Source: Argyresthia goedartella
Taxonomy: Eukaryota > Arthropoda > Insecta > Lepidoptera > Argyresthiidae
DNA length: 64,000 bases
Direction: 5' to 3'
Assembly: GCA_949825045.1 (NCBI GenBank)
Contig: OX463806.1
Coordinates: 39,828,208-39,892,207 of the forward strand
Translations under genes and position numbers: made by a program
Notes under the pieces: model-generated
Seen by the model: the letters and a program-made list of their open reading frames with translations, nothing else
The model's database searches: none
Told to the model about the DNA's origin: nothing
In this document: positions 37,891 to 49,560 of the stretch, piece by piece
Layout: each line of letters starts with the position of its first letter
Numbering within the stretch: the stretch's first letter is position 1

Positions 37891-39404
37891 TTTTAGGTAA
37901 AAGTGTGTGGATATTCTGGAATACGCGTATTTTTATATTAAAACCGGATTTAAAAAGTGGTACAAGTCGCCCTTAATATTACAGCCCCTGTCATGTCGCT
38001 ATAGCTAAAGATGAGACTACTTTAACAAAATTAGGAGTATAGGGCTCTAAAGTTAGAGAGTGTAGTGTACAATTATGAACAATATCCATCTGTATTAGGA
38101 GTGAGGCGCTATACGTCCTAGTGATAAATCTGTCATCGTATACTCAACAGCAATGTGTGTGCGCTTATACTACTGTTATTATTCTCTGTTAGTCATTTTA
38201 CCCACCTTTTCGATTGATACGTTCTGGACGCTGTAATTAAAAAAGATTGAGTATTATATGACTTAGTTTTTGTCTATTTCGATGTATTTATTGGTACGTA
38301 TTAAACAAAAAGTTATAGCTGCTCGACTGGTGTTTGCGTCGAGTTTTGGCGAGAGTGTATGGCCGCTACCTGGCTCGCCTCGCCTCGCCTGCTTGTGCGA
38401 CGGCCCCACTCTCACGGAACGTGACTTACCGCGACTTGTGATTATATCGTGTATGTATGTATGATATAGTTCATGTTTAACTGGTGACTGTAGGGGAAGT
38501 GTCTGTGATTTATGCTAAAATTTTAACGATAACTTCATGCTTATTCCTGATTTAACACGTGTACTTGTTTATGTCAATGTAAAATGTAGGTATTTAGCAC
38601 TAAGATTTAGCTCGTAATTTGTCCTATGTTGTGACCAAATTTGCTATTCGCATAAGTATAATAACGAGATGGTAATTTAAGTAGGTAATGAATGTAGCTA
38701 TAATAAGCGATTCATCACACGTACGTGATACGCGCAATAATCAGAACAAATACCATACACTTAAGAAGTAATAAACATCTTATATTACATGAAATGATTG
38801 TGAAGCCTTTCCTTTCATGATAGCTGTTTACATTTTAAAATATGATTTATCGTCATTATATCGAATATGACTTATTTATTCTTCTGAAAACTGCGGCTTT
38901 GTACGTAGTATGCAATGTGAACTCGCAATACCGGCTATCATCTGTATTATCTCTTCACCACTCCCATTAAACAATCTTATCTGGGCCAGCTATCTGAATG
39001 ACCTATGTATTGTGGTGTACCATCTATGAATATGATATTAATTAAGAAATAAAGGAAGGCATTCCTCGCGTGAGCTCGTGACCACGAATTGTGCATGTAT
39101 TAAAATTTCTCGAGATTTTATTGGCCATAAATTATTCTTGTTTGTTGGTAAATTGAAACTTAGATTTTGCTTTCCAGAATTGTTCAATGTTCATACAATC
39201 CACAAAATTCCGGCGAAGGACTAAATCGTGAACCTGACTCAATGTTTATAGAGTTTTGTAATTATGTACTTCAATAAACTTATATTATTGCTAAATATAT
39301 GTATATCAACCATATATTGGTACTTTAATTTATATCGATCCGCCAACACGATGAAAAAATCTATCGCACTCCCTGTCAAATTGATATTTTGAAGGATGTT
39401 TGCT
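37891..39404. other. Intergenic, no gene seen
   Basis: A 64-codon frame at 38270 shows no domain and probably is chance. No RNA gene recognised. Confidence 0.4.
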
Positions 39405-40018
39405 TACTTAAAATTGACGTTTGACCAATCAGAGGACACTTATTGGTATCAGGGCAGGGGCTGTCATTTAAAGCGACTGTCATTGTTGGACTGTCATTCA
39501 AATTGACGTTTGACCTATCAGATGGCGTTTATTGGTATCAAGGCGGAGGCTGTCATTTAAAGCGACTGTCATTGTTGAACCGTCAATCAAATTGACGTTT
39601 GACCTATCAAAGGGCGTTTATTGGTATCAACTACCATTGTTGAACTGTCATTCAAATTGACGTTTGACCTATCAGAGGGCTTTTATTGGTATCAAGGCGG
39701 GGGCTGTCATTTAAAGCGACTGTCATTGTTGAAGCGTCAATCAAATTGACGTTTGACCTATCAAATGGCGTTTATTGGTATCAAGGCGGGGGCTGTCATT
39801 TGAAGCCACTGTCATTGTTGAAACGTCAATCAAATTGACGTTTGACCTATCAGAGGGCGTTTATTGGTATCAAGGCGGGGACTGTCATTTAAAGCGTTTC
39901 TAATTGTTGAAACGTCAATCAAATTGACGTTTGACCTATCAGAGGCTTTTATTGGTATCAAGGCGAGGGCTGTCATTTAATTGTTGAACCGTCAATCAAA
40001 TTGACGTTTGACCTATCA
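39405..40018. repeat. 89-bp tandem minisatellite, about 8 starts
   Basis: AATTGACGTTTGACC begins at 39412, 39501, 39590, 39655, 39744, 39833, 39922 and 39999: mostly 89-bp spacing, with one 65-bp and one 77-bp unit from deletions. Each junction has an inverted pair such as AAACGTCAAT/ATTGACGTTT with a 3-base spacer. No CRISPR-like unique spacers. Confidence 0.93.
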
Positions 40019-40245
40019 GTGACCGGTGATTTTGCTACTTGGGAACAGATAAGAATGCATTGATTAGCGCCATTTCGTAATCACATTTGAATCTTTGTAT
40101 TATAACTTTCATGACGAAGCGAACTATTGAAAATAAAGCGTTATACGTTTTTTCAGTTTTGTTCGGCAGTAGCCCATACAACACTGGGACTATTTTTGTC
40201 GCGGTCGGGGTGCTCTCCACATCAACGGAAATCGTAAACAGGATA

Positions 40246-40970
40246 AGGGGGCAAAAAAAAGAGCGACGAAAAAAAAAATTTTTTTTTTTTGAAAAAAAAT
40301 ACAAAAATTTCGACTCGTCATCCAGCGACTTAGATTTTTTTTGTGAAAATCTTTTTTTTTTACTATTTCTTTTTATTTCGGAATCGTGTAGTGCTGCTCT
40401 TTGCCATCATTTTTGGTCGTATACATTTTTTATAGAGATATCGATATGACGTATATCTCAAAATCGGTGAGGTGCACGAGGAAAATGTATATGACCAAAA
40501 ATTATGGCGAAGAGCAGCACTACACGATTTCGAGGTAAAAAGAAACAGTAAAAAAAATATTTTCACGAAATTTTTTTAAGTCGCTGAAAGCGGTGGTATT
40601 GTAGGGGGCAAAAAAAACACTTAGAAAATTTTTGACAAAATTTTTTTTTTTTGAATTTTGATATTTTCTGATGGATATGATTAGGATGCCTTATGTCATA
40701 CGCATGTTTTCCATAGGACCATTATTTATAGAGATATCGATATGGCAAACATCGTTATGACGTATATTTCAAAATCGGTGAGGTGCACGAGGAAAATGTA
40801 TATGACCAAAAATGATGGCAAAGAGCAGCACTACACGATTCCAAAGTAAAAAGAAACAGTAAAAAAAATATTATTACGAAATTTTTCTGTCGCTGGATGA
40901 CGAGTCGAAATTTTTCTGTCTTTTTTCCCAAAAAAAAAAATTTTTTTTTGGGCCCGCCCCCTTTTCTACA
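40246..40970. mobile_element. Foldback element with repeated palindromes
   Basis: Outer arms: ACTCGTCATCCAGCGAC (about 40313-40330) and its complement (about 40889-40906). Inside, GTGTAGTGCTGCTCTTTGCC (about 40386) is inverted twice, at about 40520 and 40822. A 140-bp direct repeat (about 40432-40569 and 40730-40880) separates them, with poly-A/T stretches. No coding capacity. Confidence 0.75.
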
Positions 40971-41129
40971 CCCTAACGCTAACGTATGGCGGCCTCAAAA
41001 AGGTATAATTTTTGAATATTTTACAAGTGGGGGCTTCCGCCCCCTTATCGACACTGACCTAAATCTTAAACTAACACATACATAAGATATAGGGAAATAT
41101 AGAATTTGAATTCCGTCACCTGAATGTTT

Positions 41130-41668
41130 TAGATGCTGGAGGCAAAGAGGCGACTAGAAACCTCCAGCTTTATACGTTATTTTTTACAGAATTGGAGCAC
41201 ACCTTCCCAAGCTTTCTTGTCTTCTACTAATCTGATATTTTGTAGTAAGCCTTTTTACATAAGTGACTTTTAGCAAAAAAAAATAAATTTATTTACAGAT
41301 AATTCTTGTAACTCAGTTAGGATTTTGTTGTAAAAGCGAATACATGCCCTTTAAAAGATACATTAACCTTATAGAGCCTAGTAGTAGGTATAGCTAGTGT
41401 ATTCCTATTTCTAGTGTGTTGACATTCAGCCTGTCGCTATTCTAAGGAAATTTATCAATATTTTTGTGGACGTACATTAGGTGTTTATAAATATACTGAC
41501 ACGGCACTGTCCTAATGTTAATTTAAATTTACAACGCAGTGACTCTCTGGGAGCCACATTGTAGATTGCACGAACAGCCCTCTTCTGCAGCACAAATATT
41601 ATGTTAATGTCTGCAGCGTTCCCCCACAGCAGTATGCCGTAAGACATAATGCTATGGAAGTAGCTGAA
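41130..41668 (-). pseudogene. LINE reverse transcriptase C-terminus, decayed
   Basis: Minus-strand pieces such as HSIMSYGILLWG and QKRAVRAIYNVAPRESLRCK, then TRNRNTLAIPTTRL, match the end of non-LTR reverse transcriptases. Several stops and frame changes. The next LINE has inserted beside it (tail at about 41669). Confidence 0.7.
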
Positions 41669-41853
41669 GTTTTTTTTTATTTATTTATTTAATTAATGAC
41701 ATATTAAAAATAACAGAGTTACATTCTTGAACACCACTTAAACCACTGAGGTTTGTGTTCGGTGTTATCTACTCATTATACAGTATTTATTGCTATATCT
41801 AAATTAAAATACGCTATATTCAATTAAAAAGATCAAAAAGGAGTGTGCCGTTC

Positions 41854-42557
41854 TCAAGTAGTATTCAATTTTGAGAGAAAGTATGTTTTTAGTTTGTATT
41901 TAATATTAGTCTGCGTGATCGAGTTCCTGATTTGTGTAGGTAGGTTATTGATTAAGCGCGGAATCATGTAGGAGCTCGTTCGCTCACCGTAGGTATTGTT
42001 TGCGCGTACAGTAACCAGTTTACTCTGCGCCATTCGCCTGGTTATTATAGGGTGGTTGATTTTTCGACGATCACTTTTATTGAAGAATTGTTCTTTAAGT
42101 AGGCAATAGTGAACTTTGTGCGTGATTGGAAGTACTCCACAGTGCTTATATAGTTGAACATCATCGTTGTCAAATTGGTTTTTTATTTTCGGTGATACAA
42201 TTCGTTTCAGCAGCCTGGTCTGTAGCTTTAGTATGGAACTCAGGTAGGTATTATATGTACGGCCGTAACTGGACAAGCCGTACGTAATTATGGAATCGCC
42301 TTGTGCTTTGTACACTATGAGTCGGATGGGGTATGGTATACGGTTCCTTACTATCCAGACAGTTGCCAGGAACAGGCTTACCATAAACATGTTCAACATG
42401 TGGACCCCAGTTGAGCCTGTTGTCAATCACTAGACCCAGATATACATGAGTGTCCACGATTTCTACTGGACCGCAGTCGCAATTTCCGTCGTCACACCCA
42501 CTGTGCATGCAGGCGTGGGAATGGGCAACAATACCAACCTGAGTCTTGTCTTTGCAG
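41854..42557 (-). pseudogene. LINE reverse transcriptase C-terminal part
   Basis: Two overlapping frames (from about 42557 and from 42426) encode the thumb and C-terminal region: HVYLGLVIDNRLNWGPHVEH, then YGLSSYGRTYNTYLSSILKL and NNLPTQIRNSITQTN. A frameshift near 42300-42420 separates them. It continues the fragment at 45239-45850. Confidence 0.82.
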
Positions 42558-43359
42558 TAGGGTGGAGGCACCAATTATCGGCCCTGTCAACATTTTTTGC
42601 TCTTTGACTGCTTGTAATTTTTTCAATAATAGCTGTGGCTTTCTTGCAATGACTTTTTTGGGTAATGGTATATTAAAACTCTATTAATACATACATAAAA
42701 TTACGAATTCTTTGTTAGTTTTGATCATGTTGTTGTTTTCCGAGTATGCCGATTTACCTTAATATCGGCCTCTAACACCGTAACATCCACCGCCTGTGAC
42801 CCAAATATCGGCATACTTTTTCAAAGGGGAATAATAAAACTACGAAAGTTAACATGATAACGTTTTATATTTTCAAATCAGATACAATCAACTTTTTTAA
42901 CTCTTATCTATTTATTAATTAGTCTTTTCTAGTTACGTCTCAATCTTAGGAATCAGAATAATTTCTGTTATTATAAACTAAAGATCACATTGAATCAACA
43001 TTCTTATTCCAAATAAAGTAAAGAACTCCAAAAATTAAATATTATAAATAATCAACAAATTAAATCAACCGAAAACGTATCATCAAAACATCTTCAATTC
43101 AAATGCACCAAACAGTGATCATAACTCTTGTCTATTTTTCGTTTCAGATTAGTACTGTTGATATTTTTATTGTGTATCATTTCTCTCTTTTCCGCGATAA
43201 TTTTTTCAATACTAGTTATTTCTATCCCTGAATCTTTCAGTTCTTTTTCGTAGCTTCTTAACACTTTTAATGTTGTTTGTAAGTCAGTTTCAGTTACTGT
43301 GTTTTCTTCTTCGTTTATGCACTCTTCATTTTGTTGTAATAATGATTCCTGAATATTCT

Positions 43360-44016
43360 TTATACATTTAGTATAGTCAACAGCATCGGGGTTGAAAGGG
43401 TAAAAACCACATTTTCTAAAGCCATTTTTATTGTGCCTGCCGTTATTTGTTTCAAGGTTCGTTCCAGTAATGGGCAGAAAGTTACTTTTGACAACTTTTT
43501 ATGTGAATTATCTTCATCGTCTAACCAACTTTTGACCGTTTTTCGCCATTCAAGTTTGAGTGGCCTGAAAACACTAACATCGGCCGGCTGCAGGATGTGT
43601 TTAGTATTGGGGGGCAATGTATACAAAACTATGCCATTTTCACTGCAATAAATGCTCAAATATTGGATTAGATGTGACTTGTGTCCGTCAACCAGAAAAA
43701 GAATTGGCTTAGGAGTGTCGTTAGAAGACACCCAATCATTCAAGCCATTTGCAACATATTCATAAAATATGCCGCTTCTCATCCACCCACTCTCCGATAA
43801 GCCAATGAACCAGGAGGGTGGTACGCTTTTTACTATTTCTTTTGGTGTTCTACGGGTGTAAGGGAAAACAACCATGGGGGGCAAAGGTACTCCTGCAGCA
43901 GATATGACCATTAAAACAGTTATAGTTTCTTTCTCACTTCCCTTTGCAATTTCATAAATGTTCTTCCATCCCTTGGGTGCTATATTACTTTCCCTGTCTC
44001 TTCTCTTGTAGATCAT
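43360..44016 (-). pseudogene. pogo transposase, DDE part (first Asp missing)
   Basis: Begins PKGWKNIYEIAKGSEKETIT and has VLMVISAAGVPLPPMVVF, the second Asp in FLVDGHKSHL and the third in HILQPADVSVFRPLK. This is the DDE_1 core of pogo/Tigger/jerky-type transposases. The segment with the first Asp (NxDE) and its surroundings is missing, deleted between this frame and the upstream one, which overlap by 32 bases. Confidence 0.88.
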
Positions 44017-44449
44017 TAAACCACTTTTTGATATATTCTTCTGTAACTACAGCCCTGGCCAGTGTAATAGCTTCTGGGGCCCTTTCGTTCAGAATTGGGT
44101 TCCTTTTTAAAAACAAGGAATACCACTTTTTGCCTGGTTTTCCATCTTTAAACGGATTGGGTCTTTTATCTTCTTTGATAATATTTTTAACGGTATTTAA
44201 CACGTTACTCCGTGTTCTGGGGAAACCACAGATAGCCATCCGTATCAACCATTGAACAATTGCTTCTTCTTCATTTTGGTTTAACACGGTATCTCTACCA
44301 ACTGTGCAGTCTGTGTCTACTCTTCCATGAAGTCTGTCTTGTAGAGTGGTCCTCGGAATGTCGTATAGTCGAGATGCTTCTCTGATGCTCATATTTTGAT
44401 TTGTTACAGCATTTACTGCATATTTTATTATACTCCGGTCGTATTGCAA
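43985..44449 (-). pseudogene. pogo transposase, DNA-binding N-terminus
   Basis: YAVNAVTNQNMSIREASRLY then DIPRTTLQDRLHG is a psq/CENP-B-type helix-turn-helix, followed by a second CENP-B box region (EEAIVQWLIRMAICGFPRT, GKKWYSLFLKRNP). The frame ends at KWFNDLQEKRQGK where the deletion starts. Confidence 0.88.
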
Positions 44450-45238
44450 ACGTTTTTCTTTTTCTTGATCCTTTGCGAGTTTTGATTGGCCTGGAATGGT
44501 TTCGGCATGCCTGTTGACGAAAATTTAAATAGGTACCTAGTTGTTCATTTTATACCACTGTCCCTATTTACTGTAAATTTCGAGTTTGTAGGAAATTAGG
44601 TACCCAAAGATGTGGCCGTTATTACGCATCGATTCCCTTTATATCGGCCATAGCTGGTAAAAATCGTTTTTAGGCGGCCGTCATTAGGATCTAGAGATCA
44701 GATTGAGCTGTTATTTCATTTTAAACCTTATCAATGTTACTGTTAACAGTTAAAATAGCTAACATGTTGTTTAACGTTTTTATGTATTTCCCCAATGTCG
44801 GCCACTCGGCCGATATTAAGATTAATAAATAAATACAGATCCCTAATCTCGGCCCTGCGATGACAAAAAGACAACTAAATGTGAAAATATAGTATCTGAA
44901 CGGTAATTAGACTCTTTATCTTCAAGTACAAATAAAATAAAATGGCTTAGGTATGTTTAATTCAAATCAAAAACTTACCAACGCAATGCGTCGCCTCTGG
45001 GATTTGACTCGGCAATGCCACCAAACGACGCAGGTCCGTACCTGTCCGCGCTCTATTGCCAACTGAACGTTGAAATATTGAGGCACCCGCACCAAAATAT
45101 AGGAGGTTATGCGTAAGGATATAGAGCTGCTTTTTGCATAACAACAATACTGATTTTAGGACTATTGTTATAGTTATGTTCTATTTTATCGAAGAGGCCG
45201 ATATTAGGAGAGGGCCGATACAAGGAGACTCCACTAGG

Positions 45239-45850
45239 GTGATTTGATGTGAAGTAGTTTGGTCTTCTGGGCGTTGAGGACTAGTCCCGCATCATGACAC
45301 CATTTCGACAAGCTGTTAAAGTCTGCTTGTAGTTTGTTTTTAGCGATAGTCGCGTCTTTGTCGGCTATAATTAGGCTTGTATCATCTGCAAACTGATAGG
45401 TGGTGCAGTAATTCATCGGGTAGCTCATGTCGTTGACGTAGGTGAGGAAGTGTAGTGGGCCTAGGACCGATCCTTGGGCTGTGCCTTGGCTTATCGGGAT
45501 GTCATCACTTTCGTCCTTGGAGGTAGTTTATGCACCATTGCTTGACAGGACCTCTTATACCACAAGAGTCCAGTTTGAGTATGAGTTTAGCATGATCGAG
45601 TGTATCAAAGGCACGTGAAAAGTCTATACAGAGTGCAAGTATTTGTTTTTTATCGTTTAAATTTTCATTAATATCGTCCGTAAATTTTGTTAGTAGCATG
45701 TTTGTACTTTTGCACGGCTGGAATCCATATTGGTTGGGATCTATTATATTGTTGACATGGAAGAATATATGTAATTGTTCACAGAGGATTTTTTCGCAAA
45801 TTTTGTCGTTTGAAGATAGAAGTGTAATTGGGCGATAGTTGCAAATGTCA
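45239..45850 (-). pseudogene. LINE reverse transcriptase, upstream part
   Basis: KKQILALCIDFSRAFDTLDH (45505-45699) and, after a one-base frame change near 45470-45505, YQFADDTSLIIADK (45234-45428) are palm motifs. It joins the segment ending at 42557 across the pogo element. Confidence 0.85.
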
Positions 45851-45982
45851 CTACGTTTGCAATGAGCTGGTTACACAAACTTGGTGTCATGAGCTGGTGA
45901 TGGAATGAGGACTTGGATGAGTACTGGAACTCAGGAACCAGAAATAGTTAGGCGATCGTTTTTGGACTCAATTTGTTAAGGA

Positions 45983-46195
45983 CGATGAATTAGAGCTCCA
46001 ATATGCCAATTGCCTTCTGTATGCGGACGATCTGAAACTGATACTTCCTGTGAGTTCAGAGGATGATTGTAGTTTGCTGCAGGAAGATCTAGACGCGGTT
46101 CATAGGTGGAGTGTGAACAACAAACTCCTATTTAATACTGCCAAGTGTTATATTATGTCCTTTACACGCTCTTCTCAGCCTATAAGCGCGACGTA
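45983..46195 (+). pseudogene. LINE reverse transcriptase fragment, plus strand
   Basis: LQYANCLLYADDLKLILPVS then WSVNNKLLFNTAKCYIMSF: a single palm fragment of a different LINE in the opposite direction, with nothing recognisable around it. Confidence 0.75.
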
Positions 46196-46254
46196 AACAC
46201 ACGGCACTGACTGTCTTTGACACGAGTGTATTCGATTGAAGACCTCGGTCCTTA

Positions 46255-47429
46255 TCCTTTAAACTTGAATAAATCAAAAAGTTATTGATAAAACTTGCAA
46301 TTATTTACTGTTATTGGTTGTGTGATGTTGTACGGTTCTTTTGTAGCTAAAAATACCGGAAATTAACATATATTTTTTATTGACTTACTCACACATGTTT
46401 TTCAAGAAGTGAAATTCTGTAACGTATCGTCTTTGACTTGCAATAAAAAAAAAAACTAAACGAGGCTTTTTTCTTGAAATATTTAAAAAAGTTCTCTGGT
46501 CTATCTTCTTTCTAATAATCTACAATAATGCCATAAAAATATTATTAAGTTCATTAATTTGCAAACTTTGTGTATATCAAAATTCGTGGATAGGGAGGGA
46601 TGGAGCTATTCCATGGCCTCCACGTTCTCCAGACCTGACCCCTTTGGACTTCTACATCTGGGGACGGGCGAAAGAGTTAGTCTACGCTTCGGAAGTCGAA
46701 TCTAGAGAAGATTTATCCATACGGATACAATCAGCATTCGCCGTCATTAAAGAGGAAATTCGCTTACGAAATACCACTGTAGAAATGAATCGATGTTACG
46801 CGTGCATACGCAAAGAAAGTCGGAAATTCCAGCAAGATTTTTAATATGTTGTTTTTTATAAATAATGTGTTTTTTGTGATAAAAGAAATATAGAAAAAAT
46901 ATTTCTACCTAATCGTGTTTATTCTTACATACTTGTCGAATATCAGCTGTGTTGCGCCCGATACAAAGTTGGCAAATTAATGAACTTAGTGATGGTTTTA
47001 TGGCATTATTGTACATTATTAGAAAGGAGATAGACCAGCAAACTTCTCTAAAAACTTTCAAGAAAAAAACCTCGTTTAGTTTTTTTTATTGCAAGTTAAT
47101 GATGATTCGTTACAGATTTTCACTTCTTGAAAAAACATTTGTCAGTCAATAAAAAAAACTAGATGTTAATTTCCAGTAGTATGGACTATAAACTAACCGT
47201 ACAACATTACACAACCAATAACAGTAAATCATTTCTGGTTTGATTAATAACTTTTTTATTTATTCCATTTTAAAGTAGTAATTCTGGAGGATTGTTCAAA
47301 AAAGTTAAAATATTGAAATAAAAAAATCCGTCGTACCAAAACTTTTTTTTGTGGACCTAGGAGATAGGAAATGACCCCTTCTATCCGCCAATTTAATTTG
47401 GCAAACGATGCACCAAACACCCTGTATAC
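46255..47429 (+). mobile_element. Mariner-like element with long inverted repeats, deleted
   Basis: About 240-bp inverted repeats (about 46260-46500 and 47030-47270; e.g. ACTGTTATTGGTTGTGT and AACTAAACGAGG) flank a transposase C-terminal frame. The right side runs on to GCACCAAACACCCTG followed by TA, a Tc1/mariner-like end; the left equivalent is missing or diverged. The boundary on the left is approximate. Confidence 0.65.
46587..46844 (+). pseudogene. Mariner-like transposase C-terminus
   Basis: Frame includes IPWPPRSPDLTPLDFYIWGR and LVYASEVESREDLSIRIQSA. The SPDLTPLDFxxWG motif with the Asp is the last catalytic block of mariner/IS630-type transposases common in insects. The N-terminal two thirds is absent. 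Confidence 0.82.
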
Positions 47430-48627
47430 TAATAAACACTTAACACACGTAATTTTATATTTTATAATAGTTCAACTGCATAAACTGGTGTAAGAAGATA
47501 ATAAGAATAAGAAATCACTTTTTGCGACTGCGAGGTCGAGCGGGCGCCAGAACAGACTGACTGCGAGTCCTAGTGTGACGACATCATAAGCGCAGATGCC
47601 GTAAGACAAATTCACAAAGCGTTTCGGAAATGCCCGATGTTTTTGGTCATAACTTCGGTAATACTGTGACTATTACAATATGACTATTACAACGAAACAA
47701 AAACTGGTGTAATTGCCACAACCCTGGCTTTAATACTAGTGCTACTTTTTGCAAAATTCTGACACCTTAGCCTTACTCATTAACTGGAAATACAATATTC
47801 CATACTAAACATTTTTAAATTTAGATTGTGTAACAGCCTATGAGTTAAACATAGTTTCCAGTGAAAATATGGAAGAAATAACTGTATTTACCAAAATCTT
47901 CGAAAAAGGTGTTCTGTAGAAAAATGACGAAGTCTCCCCATCGAAATTATATTGACAACTGAGCTGAAAACAATGGCTGCTGAACCTTTTTAATCCAAAG
48001 GACCTTTTGAAGTTGTACTTTCAGTATTAACTGTAAATATTCTACCCAATATTTCTTAACAAGAAATGACAAACACAGGTCGTTACAAAAAATAGTAATG
48101 TGAAACCGACGAAGAAAAAAGCAATTAAAAGTATATTAAATATGAATATAATACTACTAAAATGATAAACTAATGAAAGGAAATGTAGAACACTATTAAA
48201 ATTAAATACCTACAGAAAAATTGAGGCTGAAATAGACATAGACATCGAAAAAGTAAATTTTTAGACTCGAGTTTTCACCATTATCATTAATTTATTTTGT
48301 AAGTCACAAATTACATGAATACGGCGGCGCTGTTATACTGGCCCACAATACATACCTAATTATGTTCGAGAAATAAATGATGAGATTTCTGTAAATGTCA
48401 CACAAAACTAAAAAAATAAAAAGTTACGTAAGAAAACCAAAAAGTGGCAAAAACTACGGCCTTATGGCTTAGCTAATATGTTTAGTAGAATAGAGCCCCA
48501 ATCCAATAATACTACTTGTACTTTCTGGGTTGTGGTCCGTATATTGCGACCCTTAAATCAATGCTTATCTATCTATATTGTATTGATTGCTAGTAAGTGA
48601 TAAGCTCTAGTAAGGCACTGTTAGTTA
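47430..48627. other. Intron/intergenic sequence, no gene seen
   Basis: AT-rich, without supported genes or repeats I recognise. Confidence 0.4.
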
Positions 48628-48850
48628 GACGACCCGAATGGCCGAGTCGGCAATGAGCCTGCCTACGAAGCCAAGGGTCCCGGGTTCGAGTCCCGGTGGG
48701 GGCAAATATTTGTTTGACGAGAACGGATGTTTGTACCCTAGTCATGGTTATTTATCTATCTAAGTATAATATTTATCTATATAAGTATGTGTACCATTAT
48801 CTAATACCCAAGATACAGGGAATCCTAGTTTGGGGCTAGATCAATGTGTG
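48628..48850 (+). mobile_element. tRNA-derived SINE
   Basis: Starts GACGACCCGAATGGCCGAG (A-box-like), has GGGTTCGAGTCCC (B box) at about 48681-48694, then a body ending GGGGCTAGATCAATGTGT. Same family as 36276-36492 and the fragment at 57027-57072. Confidence 0.88.
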
Positions 48851-48924
48851 TCAATAGTGTCCAAGGTGGTCCAAAGTATTACTGTAGGTATATCAAATAG
48901 ATTTAATATTCTATCACTTTTCAG

Positions 48925-49053
48925 GTCTGAATACAGCCACTTACGAGTTCTACTTGATCCTGAAGAGAAAAACCCGAATATTGGTGTCAAAGAGCTAGCA
49001 ATGGCTTTGAACAAATTCACTAAGAGTCAGAAGAAATTTGATCTTGATGAAAG
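48925..49053 (+). CDS. Unrecognised host gene, exon 1 of 2 seen
   Basis: 129 bp between acceptor CACTTTTCAG and donor GTAAGT. Encodes SEYSHLRVLLDPEEKNPNIG then VKELAMALNKFTKSQKKFDL, helical with an EF-hand-like acidic loop. One base completes an incoming codon and two bases are left at the end; this matches the exon at 55029. I do not recognise the protein. More exons must lie upstream and downstream. Confidence 0.65.
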
Positions 49054-49560
49054 GTAAGTCAACATATCAATTTAGTCTAGAATACCACTACCAGAGCATG
49101 TGGTTGGTGGCTATTATCTACATCTTGAAATACATCCTTCCTACATTGTAATAGATTAATGTATACCTTTCTTGACATACGTACAGTCTTCTGTGGAAAA
49201 TAATAACTTTTTGAAAAATTCATTTTTGTATTTGAATGAATGGATGAATGAATGAATACTTTATTGCACAAAACAAACATTCAGAGATATACAAGGAAAG
49301 ATAAATGTACAAGAGGCGCGCTTATCTCTATAAAAGAGATTTCTACCAGCAAACCCAGATAGGAAAGGAAAGTGGATTGTGAGAGTAAAACCTATTTGCA
49401 CAACAAAATAATTCATACACAATAATAATATAAGTAGGTACATATACCTATTACTACACTACACCTAATTTATATAATATAATATACATACATACATATC
49501 ATACACATACAAGTTATATACATACATAACATACACATACAAATTATACATATATACATA

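Larger units (their letters stand above)
42562..45234 (-). mobile_element. pogo-type DNA transposon (2.67 kb) inserted in the LINE
   Basis: Ends GTGGAGGCACC..TATCGGCCCT and, inverted, GTGGAGTCTCC..TATCGGCCCT are about 24-bp imperfect inverted repeats. TAGG flanks both sides (42558-42561, 45235-45238). Between them are a pogo/Tigger transposase in two frames and many ATCGGCC words near both ends. Removing the element would make the LINE frame continuous, confirming the insertion point. Internally deleted, so not autonomous. Confidence 0.85.
41672..45860 (-). mobile_element. LINE fragment split by a pogo element
   Basis: On the minus strand reverse transcriptase motifs run from 45850 (NYRPITLLSSNDK) through FADDTSLIIADK to 45239, stop at the inserted DNA transposon (42562-45234), and resume at 42557 to 41854. 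It ends at a TAAATAAATAAA-type tail near 41672-41690. Truncated at the 5' end. Confidence 0.85.

Noticed and set aside
38270..38464. 64-codon plus-strand frame
   Set aside because: No domain, no conserved look, no splice context; likely chance.
39405..40018. CRISPR-like array
   Set aside because: Units are contiguous 89-bp copies without unique spacers, in a eukaryotic genome.
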